Part shown: piece by piece, positions 1 through 9,774 of the stretch | Position numbering within the stretch: the first letter of the stretch is position 1 | Layout of the letters: the number at the start of each line of letters is the position of its first letter | NCBI GenBank assembly: GCA_030523385.1 | Contig: JAUNIV010000001.1 | Location: forward strand, 1-46,682 | DNA from: Bacteroidales bacterium | GTDB taxonomy: Bacteria; Bacteroidota; Bacteroidia; Bacteroidales; Bacteroidaceae | Direction: 5' to 3' | DNA: 46,682 nt | Notes under the pieces: generated by a model | The model's database searches: none | Told to the model about the DNA's origin: nothing | The model's input: only the letters and a program-made list of their open reading frames with translations | Translations under genes and position numbers: made by a program

Positions 1-868
1 CTGATATACAATTAGTTATAAAATATCGTGATATTACGAAGTACAACATGGCTCCATAGAAATGCACCGTCAGATAACGTATCATCCATTTCGCCCAGGC
101 TCCTTCCCATTTGGGCAAGAGTGAAAACGCCCACTGTATCGGACCGAAAATTGTGAGCATACCGAGCAGGATTTGCTGGCAATAGATGGTTGCCCACCAA
201 CCTATTCTAAAGACAATCAACGCAATAACCATCACGATTTTGTCTATGCAGACCACCGCACCGGAGGTCAGTGAAGTAAACCATAACTTGCTGGCATCCT
301 TCTCCATGTTGGTAACTTCATCGACACCGGTCTGTTCCATGGTCGATTCTATCAGTGCGGGATCCATCGTACCGGCACGGGCCACATCCGCCTGTGCCTG
401 CAAGCTTGTATAGAGTGTGTCACGGACGAAAATGAGCTGCTGCACTTCCTCAAACTTATCCCCGATCTGGGCGGCTTCCGCCTGATACAGGTCATGGGTG
501 TAGGAGCCTATGGCATTGGGGATGTACGAGAGGAAGTCAAGCACACACCAGCTGCTGCCGCTGTTGTGCATCCCGGTGTCCGCAGGAGGATACCACCATG
601 TCATCACGATGGCCACCGCCAAGGGACGGAACAGTTTCATCACATCGAGCGGTTCGTTTTTTACCATCATCTTATAAGCCATGCCTGCCGCCATCACGAT
701 AGCGAAGAGTGCAGCCAGTGCCATACACATCTGAAGAATCCACCAAAAAGGACCTTGTGACCCGGTGAACGTGGCATCGCACAGGAACTCGTTGGTCTGG
801 AAAATCACGTCATCCACCTCTTCCTCAAGCAAGTTGATGCCAAAGTCGCTAAGAATATTGTCTGCCAT
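1..868 (-). CDS. traJ: TraJ-like conjugal transfer membrane protein (VirB6 role), 3' end outside window
   Basis: The reading frame opens with ATG at 868 (MADNILSDFGINLLEEEVDD) and stays open for 289 codons to the window edge, so the C-terminus is missing. Several hydrophobic stretches are visible: around residues 33-62 (WWILQMCMALAALFAIVMAA region), a segment with LFRPLAVAIV, and a strongly hydrophobic run around residues 225-260 (KIVMVIALIVFRIGWW, then LLGMLTIFG). This polytopic pattern, and the position at the downstream end of a Bacteroides-type tra operon, fit TraJ, which occupies the VirB6 inner-membrane channel position in type IV secretion. It follows the secreted protein gene at 912-1643 with a 43-bp gap. 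The assignment rests on topology and gene order rather than a catalytic motif. Confidence 0.75.
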   Translation of the reverse strand, partial: MADNILSDFGINLLEEEVDDVIFQTNEFLCDATFTGSQGPFWWILQMCMALAALFAIVMAAGMAYKMMVKNEPLDVMKLFRPLAVAIVMTWWYPPADTGMHNSGSSWCVLDFLSYIPNAIGSYTHDLYQAEAAQIGDKFEEVQQLIFVRDTLYTSLQAQADVARAGTMDPALIESTMEQTGVDEVTNMEKDASKLWFTSLTSGAVVCIDKIVMVIALIVFRIGWWATIYCQQILLGMLTIFGPIQWAFSLLPKWEGAWAKWMIRYLTVHFYGAMLYFVISRYFITNCIS

Positions 869-911
869 TGAATGTTGTTTATTAGTTGTTTATTTCAGAA
901 TCTGTCTGTTT

Positions 912-1643
912 CTATGGTTGATTGACACAGTTTCCCATCGCACTCCAGCACGCATCGCGCCACCGGGCCAGTGCTTCCGCCGCATACACGGCGTTCTTGT
1001 TTTCCCTTTCATAGCTTGATGCCAATAGTGAGGTGGTCGTCTTGCTGTTAGCCAGATAGACGAGATAGCGTACCAGTTCCTCGTTCTTGCGCGACACGTC
1101 GGCATAGATGCTCAGATACTGTTTCTTGCGCTGCGAGTTGGGCATATAGGCTTCCTGCGTCGCTTTGATGGCCGATTTGAACACGTTATAGTATTCCTTC
1201 CACACCGTCTGCTGTCCGGGAGTGCCACCCAGTTGCAGGATGCGGTCGATATTCTTTTTGAAATCCGCCATCTTGGAGTTGAGCTTGTCACCCTCCGCCA
1301 GCCATGCGACATCCAGTGCGCCGCCTGTACGGTCAGCCACGTTCAACGCCTCTATCTCGGCACGTTTAGTCATAGCGGAGTCCAGTTTCTCCGCATCATC
1401 CACCTGCCAGTAGCCTGCAATCCCCACCGTCGTGCGAAACGACAGCTTGTTTTTTGCAGCGGCGGTTTTCCTGTAGTTGCTGTGCAGCAAGGTGTAGTAC
1501 AAGTCCGGAGTAAGGGAGCCGGAACCGATCTCCGCCACGGTAAACTGGTTCTGTTTGGCGGCATCATGGTTGTAGGTCACGTTCTGCGCAGTGGCCGAAA
1601 CCATGCACAGTCCTGTCATCAGATAGAGTATCAGCCGTTTCAT
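912..1643 (-). CDS. Secreted conjugation-operon protein, 243 aa (third of three in a row)
   Basis: The protein starts with a clear type I signal peptide (MKRLILYLMTGLCMVSATAQ), so it should act in the periplasm or at the cell surface. The rest is mostly helical and contains no catalytic motif that I recognise. Its start overlaps the end of the upstream gene (1640-2380) by 4 bp, which implies translational coupling in the tra operon. Near the C-terminus it has ALARWRDACW, resembling the FARW and FGRW motifs that end the two preceding proteins. Bacteroides conjugative elements often carry unnamed secreted proteins here, and a role in the mating channel is inferred from position only. Confidence 0.7.
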   Translation of the reverse strand: MKRLILYLMTGLCMVSATAQNVTYNHDAAKQNQFTVAEIGSGSLTPDLYYTLLHSNYRKTAAAKNKLSFRTTVGIAGYWQVDDAEKLDSAMTKRAEIEALNVADRTGGALDVAWLAEGDKLNSKMADFKKNIDRILQLGGTPGQQTVWKEYYNVFKSAIKATQEAYMPNSQRKKQYLSIYADVSRKNEELVRYLVYLANSKTTTSLLASSYERENKNAVYAAEALARWRDACWSAMGNCVNQP

Positions 1644-2380
1644 TTCTTGTTTCTATATGGGTTAAGCCCGCTCTGCCGCCATCGTCCGAAGGCATCTTCG
1701 ATGATGAGTGATCGTGAACGGGGTGTGTAAATACTTTCTTTCCAATAGCCTATCCGCACTTGGATATACCTCCATGTATCGAAATAGGCGGCATTGAGCA
1801 GTTTCTTGATGTTGTCAAGACTGGTGTTGATGTTCTCCAACACAAGCATGAGATCGGATGTCGAACAGGCGGCGGCTCCGGTAGCATACAGCACCAGGTC
1901 GCTGACCGAGCGGTACAGGCTCTTTCCCTCGACCGAGATGCGGTCGATGCACCTGAGGCTTATCCGGATGATGATGGTGTCCTGAAGGGCGAGTTTGTTA
2001 CGCTTCAGCACCTTGGAGTTGTAATCACTCAGCAATTTTTTGTAGTCACCGATGCGGTCGCTGACCGTCTGGTAGGTGGAATACACGTTCATGGAGGTTC
2101 GCAACGACTGGTACAGCACGTCTATCACATCGAAAGCCCTGGTATATTTGTCAAGGTCGAAGTTCAGCACCTTGTAATCTTCCGCGGCCTTCGCGCTGTA
2201 CTCGTGCAGGAGGTTGTTGCTCTGCTCCAGTGTGGCACGGGCAAGAAGCAGGCTGCGCTGGTTCTTGTGGTCGGAGATATAGGCTTCCACCGAGCCTACA
2301 TCAAAACCGAACTGTGCCTTGGCGATGACCGGCATGGCCAGCATCAGCAGCGTCATCAATATGTGGATAGGTGTTCTCAT
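1640..2380 (-). CDS. Secreted helical conjugation protein, 246 aa, possibly VirB5-like
   Basis: A signal peptide is present (MRTPIHILMTLLMLAMPVIAKA), followed by a largely helical mature protein (QRSLLLARATLEQSNNLLHE and further amphipathic helices). A secreted, all-helical protein next to the TraG ATPase and TraJ genes is what VirB5/TrbJ pilus-tip proteins look like in other type IV systems, so that role is possible but not shown. The C-terminus has EDAFGRWRQSGLNPYRNKK, whose FGRW motif recurs in both neighbours. The gene overlaps the downstream gene by 4 bp and the upstream gene (2377-4911) by 4 bp. Confidence 0.7.
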   Translation of the reverse strand: MRTPIHILMTLLMLAMPVIAKAQFGFDVGSVEAYISDHKNQRSLLLARATLEQSNNLLHEYSAKAAEDYKVLNFDLDKYTRAFDVIDVLYQSLRTSMNVYSTYQTVSDRIGDYKKLLSDYNSKVLKRNKLALQDTIIIRISLRCIDRISVEGKSLYRSVSDLVLYATGAAACSTSDLMLVLENINTSLDNIKKLLNAAYFDTWRYIQVRIGYWKESIYTPRSRSLIIEDAFGRWRQSGLNPYRNKK

Positions 2381-4911
2381 TCTGTCGTTTCTTCCATTGG
2401 TTTGTAATTTCTACTTCCGGCCCTGTTCATCCACCGGGCAAAACTCTCGTCAAGCAGCGTGCGTCTGCGTCCTTGCTCGTCATTGACATAAGGAGCGGCC
2501 TTTTTCAACACATCAATGATAGACAGTTTATAGTGCATCATCTTCTCCAGACATACGAGGTCGGCATAGATGCGTGTCAGGCGGCTATCCACATCACGCG
2601 CGATTTCCAACCGGTCCGACGACCACAGCAGGTGGTAGGTGTCCGTGCTGTTGTCCTGTTCCATCGGATTGTTCTTGATGTATTCGGTGCTGATTGTGCA
2701 GGACGGATAATCCCTTGCAATCTCTGAGATGCGGTTGTTCACGGCGGCGGCATTCTCCCGGTCGCTCTTGTTCGGGTCGAGTTGCATCACATCCACGACC
2801 TGGGTGTTGCTGTAATCCGCCGTCAGTGTCCATTCTATCTGCATGATGGCCCTGTGTATCTTGATGCCGAGGAAATATTTCGGCTTGCGGGCGATGCTCA
2901 GCGTGGCCTTGAACGTAATCACGGCGTCCATGCTCCCGGAGGTGGCGGTGCGCACATAGGTGTAGCCCTCCCAGTGTCCCTCTCCCTGCCAGATGAGGTC
3001 AAAGGCGGTCTTGCAGTCGTTCATGATGGCGGGGATGCGGTAGTAGTCATCGGTGGGCACATCCTCGCCGCCGGCGGCTTCCTCACGCGCTGCCCGCAGG
3101 TCAGTGAGTTTCTGCCTGAAGCCATCCTGCTCGCGTGTCAGATTTTCGATCTGACCCTTGTTGGCGTTGTACTGCTGGCGCAGTGCCGCCGCTTCCTCCA
3201 CGGTGGCATTGGCTATCCGGCTTATCAGCGACCGGTTCTCGGCATTCAGAATGTCAATCTGTGTCTGAAGTTCCGCTATACGGTTGTTGTATTCATTTTC
3301 CAGACGGTCAAACTCCGACAGGTCGAGGCTGTTGTCCGTCAGCGTGGTCTGCATGGCGCACTCCTTGGAATGGGCATTAAGTGAACCGCCGCAGCTCCGG
3401 CATTTGTATTGCGTGGTTCCCTGCGATATAGTGAACCCGTCATGGCAGGTCACGGAGATAATCACGCTCTCCGTGCCTTTCATCTTGGCTTCATCGGTCG
3501 CCTGATAATAATTTCGGGCATCCGAACCGATGTAATAGACGAATCCCTCTTCATTGTCATTGTACTCCGACAGCCGTGCCTGCATCTGTCTTTGGAAGGT
3601 GCCCAAGTCCATGGAATAGGAATCAAAGACATCCTCGTAAACCTCTTCCGTCCGGTTCCAGCTTTTGGTGACCCGGATGGAATAGGCATAGGCTTTGGCG
3701 TACTGTTTGTTCTTCTTTGACAAGATATAGGCGTATCGGGAATAAGACAGGTTATAAAGGTCCCCGTCTCCCGATGCGTTCATCTGCTTCACCTTCGCCC
3801 TCGACCATCCGGCATAACTCTCCGAATTGGAGAGTATCTGCTCCGTCTGTGCCGAAGAGGGATAGAAATTTGCGTCGGTCGTGTTGAAACGTGTCCAGGC
3901 ACCGCCGTAGAGGATGCTGTTGTCATCGGTGGGCGGCATATAGTCACAAATTGTCTCGCTGCCGCTGTCCCGGCGGTAGATGTACCACCGCTGGGTGTAA
4001 TACTGCCCCATAGTCTCACGGAGATAGTCGGTCATCCATGAGGTCATGTTGTAACTGTCTATGTTGAAAAGCCGGGCGACATTCTCCGGTCCACCGACCA
4101 TCGAGAGCAAAGTGCCTCCAAGATTTTGCTCAAGGGACTTGTAGAATCCGTAACTGCTCTCCGCAGCGTTCACAATCGCCGCCACATTTCCTTTGGCGAT
4201 GTCATTGAACGAGCTGCCGCCGAGCAGGGCCCCCATCATGTTCTCGGCTCCCGCTCCGGCGATGCTGACTCCCATGTCATACAGGGTGCTAATGTCGGAT
4301 TCAAGATTCTCCTTGTTGAAATGGTTGGGAATACTGCCGAGGTCATCAAAAAACCTCTTCCAGTCCACATTGCCACTGCCGGCAAGGTCGAACAGCGGCT
4401 GGAACTGCGGGGCTATCTGCAGGAATACCACATCACGGAACGACAGCGAGCTGTTGGTGACGATGGACTCGAACTGCATGCAGAGCGTTTCCACCTCGTG
4501 ACAGACCTTGAACAGGTAGCTTCCCCAGTAGAGTGCGGTCTGTGGTGAACGGAGCATCATGCCGGCGACAATCCATATCTTCGGCATGATTTTCGCACTT
4601 ACTAATGAATAGATGCGGCGGTAATAATAGTTTTCCGTTGCACTGCTCCAGATACCGAGGTCGGTCAGTGCCTTGCGGTCAAGGTACTTGGACATGAAGA
4701 TACCGGCTGTGGCGACTTCGGCGGCACTGTAACGGTCAAGTATCTTCCTGACCTGTTCGCTGTAATACATTTCCGTCGCGGTATCCGTGCCGAAAGCGGC
4801 GGTCATGGCGGCCACCGTTTTCTTATCGTAGTTGACGGAATACCACACCGAGGCCGCAGCGTCGGACGCTACAGCCAGCAGTACGGTCAATATGAGCAGG
4901 AGGCGGTGCAT
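2377..4911 (-). CDS. Large secreted conjugation protein, 844 aa, with Cys cluster and coiled coil
   Basis: The signal peptide is MHRLLLILTVLLAVASDAAA. The first 300 or so residues are helical with some hydrophobic stretches. Around residue 500 lies a small Cys/His cluster (YKCRSCGGSLNAHSKEC) that could bind zinc. It is followed at roughly residues 535-620 by a long coiled coil (EYNNRIAELQTQIDILNAEN and onwards). The C-terminus carries LLDESFARWMNRAGSRNYKP, matching the ARW-type ends of the next two gene products. It is the largest secreted protein of the operon. No enzyme motif is seen. A structural role in the outer part of the mating apparatus is an inference from size, export signal and operon position. 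Confidence 0.75.
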   Translation of the reverse strand: MHRLLLILTVLLAVASDAAASVWYSVNYDKKTVAAMTAAFGTDTATEMYYSEQVRKILDRYSAAEVATAGIFMSKYLDRKALTDLGIWSSATENYYYRRIYSLVSAKIMPKIWIVAGMMLRSPQTALYWGSYLFKVCHEVETLCMQFESIVTNSSLSFRDVVFLQIAPQFQPLFDLAGSGNVDWKRFFDDLGSIPNHFNKENLESDISTLYDMGVSIAGAGAENMMGALLGGSSFNDIAKGNVAAIVNAAESSYGFYKSLEQNLGGTLLSMVGGPENVARLFNIDSYNMTSWMTDYLRETMGQYYTQRWYIYRRDSGSETICDYMPPTDDNSILYGGAWTRFNTTDANFYPSSAQTEQILSNSESYAGWSRAKVKQMNASGDGDLYNLSYSRYAYILSKKNKQYAKAYAYSIRVTKSWNRTEEVYEDVFDSYSMDLGTFQRQMQARLSEYNDNEEGFVYYIGSDARNYYQATDEAKMKGTESVIISVTCHDGFTISQGTTQYKCRSCGGSLNAHSKECAMQTTLTDNSLDLSEFDRLENEYNNRIAELQTQIDILNAENRSLISRIANATVEEAAALRQQYNANKGQIENLTREQDGFRQKLTDLRAAREEAAGGEDVPTDDYYRIPAIMNDCKTAFDLIWQGEGHWEGYTYVRTATSGSMDAVITFKATLSIARKPKYFLGIKIHRAIMQIEWTLTADYSNTQVVDVMQLDPNKSDRENAAAVNNRISEIARDYPSCTISTEYIKNNPMEQDNSTDTYHLLWSSDRLEIARDVDSRLTRIYADLVCLEKMMHYKLSIIDVLKKAAPYVNDEQGRRRTLLDESFARWMNRAGSRNYKPMEETTE

Positions 4912-4931
4912 ACTTGTTGATTGGTCGTTTC

Positions 4932-5234
4932 TTATTTCCCTTTCTTCACCGTCCCCGTCTTGAGGAAACGGTATTTTCCGGAAGTGCAGCTCTCGTTGGC
5001 GGGTGTGTATTCCACATATCCGCGTGACTGCAGTTCCTCGCTGGCGGATTTCATCGCCGTGACGCTGTAACCGCTGACAAGACTGAGCAATGCGGCCGGA
5101 TTGATGCTGATCGTTTCCTGGCGGTCACGCTTGTGACGGTAAAGCAGGTAAAAGAACAGCACGGTGGCTTCCTTGCTGAAATTGTTGTTGTCGCAATCGC
5201 GCCAAAATTCCTCAATGAGTTTGTTCTCGTTCAT
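4932..5234 (-). CDS. Small cytoplasmic protein in tra operon, winged-helix-like, 100 aa
   Basis: The 100-residue protein has no signal peptide. Residues about 20-85 look like a winged-helix fold (EATVLFFYLLYRHKRDRQ, then SVTAMKSASEELQSRGYVEY followed by a beta-hairpin), the pattern seen in replication-initiator and MarR-like DNA-binding domains. It sits 12 bp downstream of traG and 20 bp upstream of the 844-aa secreted protein gene, so it is co-transcribed with the secretion genes. It may regulate the operon or bind DNA at oriT; neither is shown. Confidence 0.65.
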   Translation of the reverse strand: MNENKLIEEFWRDCDNNNFSKEATVLFFYLLYRHKRDRQETISINPAALLSLVSGYSVTAMKSASEELQSRGYVEYTPANESCTSGKYRFLKTGTVKKGK

Positions 5235-5246
5235 AATGAATGTTGT

Positions 5247-7814
5247 TTATGGGTTATTTTTATCGTTCCTTGTGGGCAGGTTGAGCACATGGCCGACCTT
5301 ATGCACCCGTCGGGCAAATTCCAACGGGGCGGCGATGCCGGAGTTGTCCCAGTCACGGCAATATCTTTCGATAGCATCCTGATGGCTGCACCCTAATTCC
5401 GACTTGTAGAGTTTGAGGGCATCTTTCTCAGCACGCTCGGTGGTATAGGTCATGTAGCACTCGTGCGATTCCTCCACACCGTACACGCCGCTGGTCGATC
5501 CTCTGCGGATGAACACCTCGCGGAAGAAAGAGCGTCCTTCCTTGTTGTCAAGCCTGTTGATGGTAAAAATCTTCTTGCAGTCCACATCGGTGAGTCCGAG
5601 GATGGCTTTGATATTGTCGAAGCGTTCACGGAATTTGCTCTGGTCAAGCAGCATCACCACATCGGAATTGTTGATGATGGCCTCCTTCACAATCTCACTG
5701 CCGATGATGTCCTGTATCTCCTGTGTCACGACACCGACCGATGCCCAGAACTTGCGGGCTGTCTTGTAGAGGTACTTGATGTATTCGGCCATGAGCGGGG
5801 TGGCGATGGCTTTCCACGCCTCTTCGATCACAAGGACCTTACGGTTCTTTTTCAGACGCATCTTCTGCAGAAAGACATCCATGATAATCAGCGTGACTAT
5901 CGGGAACAGCGTGGCATCATCCTTGATTGCGTCAATCTCGAACACGATAAAGGTCTCATCAAACAGGGTGCTGTCCATGTTCTCGTTCAGCGTGGTCTCG
6001 TGGCTGCCGCCCTTATAGAAATCCCGAAGCTGGTAATTGAGGTCTGCCGTGTCAATGCCTTTCAGTTCGTTCTCGGTGATAATCTCCGGGATGCGGACGA
6101 CGGCGAAGTCGAAAAACGAGTTGAACGAAAGCGGCGCATCAATTTTACCCGTAAAGTAACTGCGGTAGTATTCCTCGATAGCCTGTCCGATAAGTCTGTC
6201 CTCCGTCTTTGTCACAATGCCTTCCGAGCCTTTCCATATCTGCAGGATAAGATTCTTGAGGAAGTTGATTTTCTCGATGTTTATCTCTTCCTTGGTAATC
6301 TTAAACGGGTTCATGGTGATGGGTTTTTCCTCGGTATAGGAAATGTACTTGCCGCCGAGATACTCGCATAGTCCCTCGTAGGAGTTTCCCGTATCGACCA
6401 TCACGACATCCGTTCCTTGCTCATGAAGCTGCCTCACGACGGAGTTCATGTGGAAGCTCTTGCCGCTTCCCGATGGTCCTAAACAGAAGAAATTGGAGTT
6501 GTCGGTCATCTTGACCTTACCCTCCTTGCCGGTGATGTCGATGGCTACGGGCATCCCTTTCCGGTCAGTATAGTATATCTTCAGCGGGGTGTCCTCGCTG
6601 CGCTGCACATGCTCCTTATACATAAGGCAGGTGGCGGCGTCCGACAGGGTGAGAAAACGGTCGTACTCGGGATCCATGTTGTAGCAGTTGCCGGGAAACG
6701 AGTTCACGAACAGCTCAAGCTGGTTGTAGGCACGCTTGGAGATATGGATGCCCATGCGCCCGAACATGTTTTCAAGATGGTTCACGGGCTTCTGCATATC
6801 TGCATTACGTGGACAGCATACAACGAGGTTGAAGTGTGTATATACAAGCTGCTTGCCCTCGCGTGCCACCACTTCCTGCACCTGCTTGATGTCCTCCACG
6901 GCAATCTGGTTGCTCGGATTGGGGATGGAGGCGTGACGGTTTTTCTTCTTTTCAAGAGCGGAAAGTTCCCGCTTTTGGTTGGGAATGAAAATCATCTGGT
7001 TGTAGATGACGGTCTCGGCTTCCGGGATACTGTCGATGGCGGACATGAGGTCAAGGGGCATCCCTGTGTTGTTCACCTCCACATTGGTGAAAGGACGGAC
7101 AAGGGAAGGAAGCCCGGCACAGTCCACATCGACAAGGGAGAACACGCGACATTTGCGGTCACCCATGCCGATGCCCTCGTCATCTACCTTGAAATTATTC
7201 ATGGTGACGACCGGACTATTGAAGTCCAGCGTGAAATACCGGTCAACATAGCTGTCACATTCGTCGGCCGTCAGGAACCTCACCTTCATGCCGCCGTCAC
7301 GCAACTGGTCCTTCACCTTGCGTATCTTCACAAGGAAGTCCTTCCATTTCTTCAAATCGAAGGAATACAGCTTCCCTTTCTTCGATTCCTGCGTAATGAC
7401 AAGGCATGTGCGCGTATCGGTATAAGGACGGCCCTCAAAATATGAGAAATAGGATCTTGACAGGAACTCTTTTTCCTTTGCGTCCGCCTGCACGAACCCA
7501 CGGCGGGAGAACACATCCTGTTTGTGTATGGCATAGCCCTCGCCGAGGGTCTGTACCACCGCCGAGAACAGATGGCAGAAATCGTAATAGCAGTCGGCAT
7601 CGGCAGAATACTTCTGCACGGGGTTCTCTATTTCAAGTATGGCGGAATACTCGCCGGTCTTGGTGTAAATGACACCAATGCCGTCATTGCCCTCCACGGA
7701 GAAATAGATGTCACGGAAGACACGCTTGCGTTTGCCTCCCGTTCCGAAAGCGGCCACCGAGATTGCCATACCGATAAGCACTGCTGCAAAGAATATGATA
7801 ACGTACCAAGTCAT
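5247..7814 (-). CDS. traG: TraG, VirB4-family conjugation ATPase
   Basis: The 855-aa protein matches the Bacteroides TraG/VirB4 family in size. One or two N-terminal membrane segments (MTWYVIIFFAAVLIGMAISV) are followed by the usual N-terminal domain. Walker A is GPSGSGKS at residues 446-453, and Walker B is KVLVIEEAWKAI near residue 660. VirB4 ATPases power assembly of the pilus and channel at the inner membrane. The start ATG overlaps the stop of the upstream gene (7811-8278), indicating coupled translation. The gene appears intact, but the operon is interrupted upstream at the second traE copy, so its expression from the original promoter is doubtful. Confidence 0.92.
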   Translation of the reverse strand: MTWYVIIFFAAVLIGMAISVAAFGTGGKRKRVFRDIYFSVEGNDGIGVIYTKTGEYSAILEIENPVQKYSADADCYYDFCHLFSAVVQTLGEGYAIHKQDVFSRRGFVQADAKEKEFLSRSYFSYFEGRPYTDTRTCLVITQESKKGKLYSFDLKKWKDFLVKIRKVKDQLRDGGMKVRFLTADECDSYVDRYFTLDFNSPVVTMNNFKVDDEGIGMGDRKCRVFSLVDVDCAGLPSLVRPFTNVEVNNTGMPLDLMSAIDSIPEAETVIYNQMIFIPNQKRELSALEKKKNRHASIPNPSNQIAVEDIKQVQEVVAREGKQLVYTHFNLVVCCPRNADMQKPVNHLENMFGRMGIHISKRAYNQLELFVNSFPGNCYNMDPEYDRFLTLSDAATCLMYKEHVQRSEDTPLKIYYTDRKGMPVAIDITGKEGKVKMTDNSNFFCLGPSGSGKSFHMNSVVRQLHEQGTDVVMVDTGNSYEGLCEYLGGKYISYTEEKPITMNPFKITKEEINIEKINFLKNLILQIWKGSEGIVTKTEDRLIGQAIEEYYRSYFTGKIDAPLSFNSFFDFAVVRIPEIITENELKGIDTADLNYQLRDFYKGGSHETTLNENMDSTLFDETFIVFEIDAIKDDATLFPIVTLIIMDVFLQKMRLKKNRKVLVIEEAWKAIATPLMAEYIKYLYKTARKFWASVGVVTQEIQDIIGSEIVKEAIINNSDVVMLLDQSKFRERFDNIKAILGLTDVDCKKIFTINRLDNKEGRSFFREVFIRRGSTSGVYGVEESHECYMTYTTERAEKDALKLYKSELGCSHQDAIERYCRDWDNSGIAAPLEFARRVHKVGHVLNLPTRNDKNNP

Positions 7815-8278
7815 TTGTCTTTATCCGTGTTTTGTTCACCCCATTCTTTCAGCTCGTTGCTGATACATTTGTTCAGATGCTCTCTCCAGTATGGCTCATA
7901 CTCTATGATGTCAAAATAGGGTTCTTTGTCCTCGTCATCATCTATCAGGTACGCAGCGATGTCCCAACTGATATAATCAATCATTTCGTCTATTACCCTT
8001 TCACCTGCTTCTTCGATGACAAACTCACCGAAATATTTCAGGGGAATCTTGACTTCGGGGAATAAGAAAATATGCACATGGCTATCCCCGTTGCCTTCAT
8101 GGTCTTCCACACTGTTAATGCTTATCACCAGATATAGCTGGGTTGGTTCTTTACCATCTTCATAATTATCTGTAAATTCCGCACTTATTTCAAAATGCTT
8201 CGGGAGGGGAACCATAGATACGGAATTACTTCCAAACTCCCGTAACCGAAGAATGAATGTGCCTGTTTTGTCTGCCAT
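7811..8278 (-). CDS. Acidic hypothetical protein in tra operon, 155 aa
   Basis: I chose the ATG at 8278 (MADKTGTFILRLREFGSNSV), because upstream codons overlap the lipoprotein gene and are of poor composition. The protein is rich in Asp and Glu, has no signal peptide and no membrane span. It contains a beta-rich first half and an acidic C-terminal half (YLIDDDEDKEPYFDIIEYEP). It overlaps the traG start codon. I do not recognise the family. Genes at this position vary among Bacteroides conjugative elements, so it may be accessory and not part of the core machine. Confidence 0.6.
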   Translation of the reverse strand: MADKTGTFILRLREFGSNSVSMVPLPKHFEISAEFTDNYEDGKEPTQLYLVISINSVEDHEGNGDSHVHIFLFPEVKIPLKYFGEFVIEEAGERVIDEMIDYISWDIAAYLIDDDEDKEPYFDIIEYEPYWREHLNKCISNELKEWGEQNTDKDK

Positions 8279-8304
8279 TGTTCTTTTATATTTATTGATG
8301 TGGA

Positions 8305-9771
8305 TTAGAATAGATAAAAGAGCCTTGTTTTCATATCGCTGTGCTCCTTGGAATTGTAGGCGGTGACGAACCATCCGGTCATGTCAATCGAATAGAAAGT
8401 GTCCTCGCCGGATTCGCTGGAGGTGGCATAGATGCCTTCCGGCATCTTGAAAAAGGCAGGCATGCTGTCCTTATGCTTTTCAAGATGGTAGGCAAGCCGG
8501 GCCATCTCCGCAAGCGACGGTATGTAGGCCGACGGCAGCACACGCTTGTCCTGGAAGTTCTTGAGGGCATGGCTGTCCGCATGGCGGAGTATGCCCTGTG
8601 TGAGTGCGGCTCCGTCGTCGAAACCCAATGCGCAACTGCCCGGATATCGGATTCGGGGACTAAACACGATATGTTCCTCATCCTCCTGCGGCTGTCCGAA
8701 ATAGCCCTCACGCAACTTGCCGTCAGCCGTATCGAAGATATGGCCGGTTCGGAAAGACTTCTTCCCGAACCAGTTGCTCGTACTGTTGTCGTCCAAGGCA
8801 ACGGCTTTGCCGTGTCGCCCGTCTGTCTGGATGACACAGGCAAGGGTATTCTCATCGAATTTGGAGGTCAGAGTTCCATTCCTTTGCAGGAAATGTCCGA
8901 TGCGGACAGAGTCCGTGCCGAAAACGGACGGTTTCACAAACGGATGTTTGGTATCTACCCAGCTGCTGCCTACGGAAAGTTTGCCATTGCTGACATGAAG
9001 GCGCAGTTCGGTGATGCTTCCCCGTCTCAGAGGCGGTAGCGTGGTGGATATGGACAATTTCTTCCCGTTGATTTTGAGGAATATCTGTATTTCTCCGGAA
9101 TCCTCCGTAGGAATGAGGTTGAAGTCGTGCGGGATGCCGTTGTTCAACAGGCAGTCCTTGTTGGGAGAACATACGTTGCCGGCATCGGCACGTGTCCCGG
9201 CCAGTTTCCCCTTAAGCGGAATCAGGAAGGCTACTGTTGAAACGCAGTCCCCCTGTATCTCCAGAATCTGCATCACGTCACTGATATTGTCGCTTTTCAG
9301 TATCAGGCGCAGCAGTGCGGTAAGTTCTTCTAATTTCATTGTAATCTTTGTTTTGTCATTTGTCTGTGTCACGGATTGGATCTGTCCGGCGAGTCTTTCG
9401 CCGAGCGGATGGCTAATCGTAACAGTGTCGGCCGGATGCAGTGACGGAAGGAACGGATAACAGACATGGGGTGATGCCGTACTGTCGGCCAGAACAGGGA
9501 CAGTGGGCTTGAACACCTTGCCGTCGAAACGGAACTCCACGGCTTTGCCGCCCTCCATGCCGTCAAGCCATACGGCAAGCGAGCCTATGGCTTCCAGCTC
9601 GCCCTTTGTCCGCCCCGTGACCTCTATCTCAAGGGGCTTGGACATCTTCGACCAACTGTCTTTCACCTTTTCCGCCGTTTGGTGGGCGGACAATGCGTCC
9701 CCTTTACGGGTGTTCCCCGAACATCCGGCAAGGAACAAGGCAAGAAACAATATCAATCCGCAGTGTCTCAT
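8305..9771 (-). CDS. Lipoprotein with fimbrillin-like N-terminal half, 488 aa
   Basis: The N-terminus is a lipoprotein signal (MRHCGLILFLALFLAGCSGN) with lipobox LAGC, so the mature protein is lipid-anchored. Residues about 40-200 are beta-rich, with the layout seen in Bacteroidetes fimbrillin-like (Mfa/FimA) proteins. The C-terminal third resembles the carbohydrate- or adhesion-associated domains that end such proteins (IYATSSESGEDTFYSIDMTG). It lies 3 bp from traF and 26 bp from the next gene. A surface adhesin that helps mating-pair contact would fit, but the fimbrillin match is a visual judgement. A longer comparison could change it. Confidence 0.6.
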   Translation of the reverse strand: MRHCGLILFLALFLAGCSGNTRKGDALSAHQTAEKVKDSWSKMSKPLEIEVTGRTKGELEAIGSLAVWLDGMEGGKAVEFRFDGKVFKPTVPVLADSTASPHVCYPFLPSLHPADTVTISHPLGERLAGQIQSVTQTNDKTKITMKLEELTALLRLILKSDNISDVMQILEIQGDCVSTVAFLIPLKGKLAGTRADAGNVCSPNKDCLLNNGIPHDFNLIPTEDSGEIQIFLKINGKKLSISTTLPPLRRGSITELRLHVSNGKLSVGSSWVDTKHPFVKPSVFGTDSVRIGHFLQRNGTLTSKFDENTLACVIQTDGRHGKAVALDDNSTSNWFGKKSFRTGHIFDTADGKLREGYFGQPQEDEEHIVFSPRIRYPGSCALGFDDGAALTQGILRHADSHALKNFQDKRVLPSAYIPSLAEMARLAYHLEKHKDSMPAFFKMPEGIYATSSESGEDTFYSIDMTGWFVTAYNSKEHSDMKTRLFYLF

Positions 9772-9774
9772 TTT

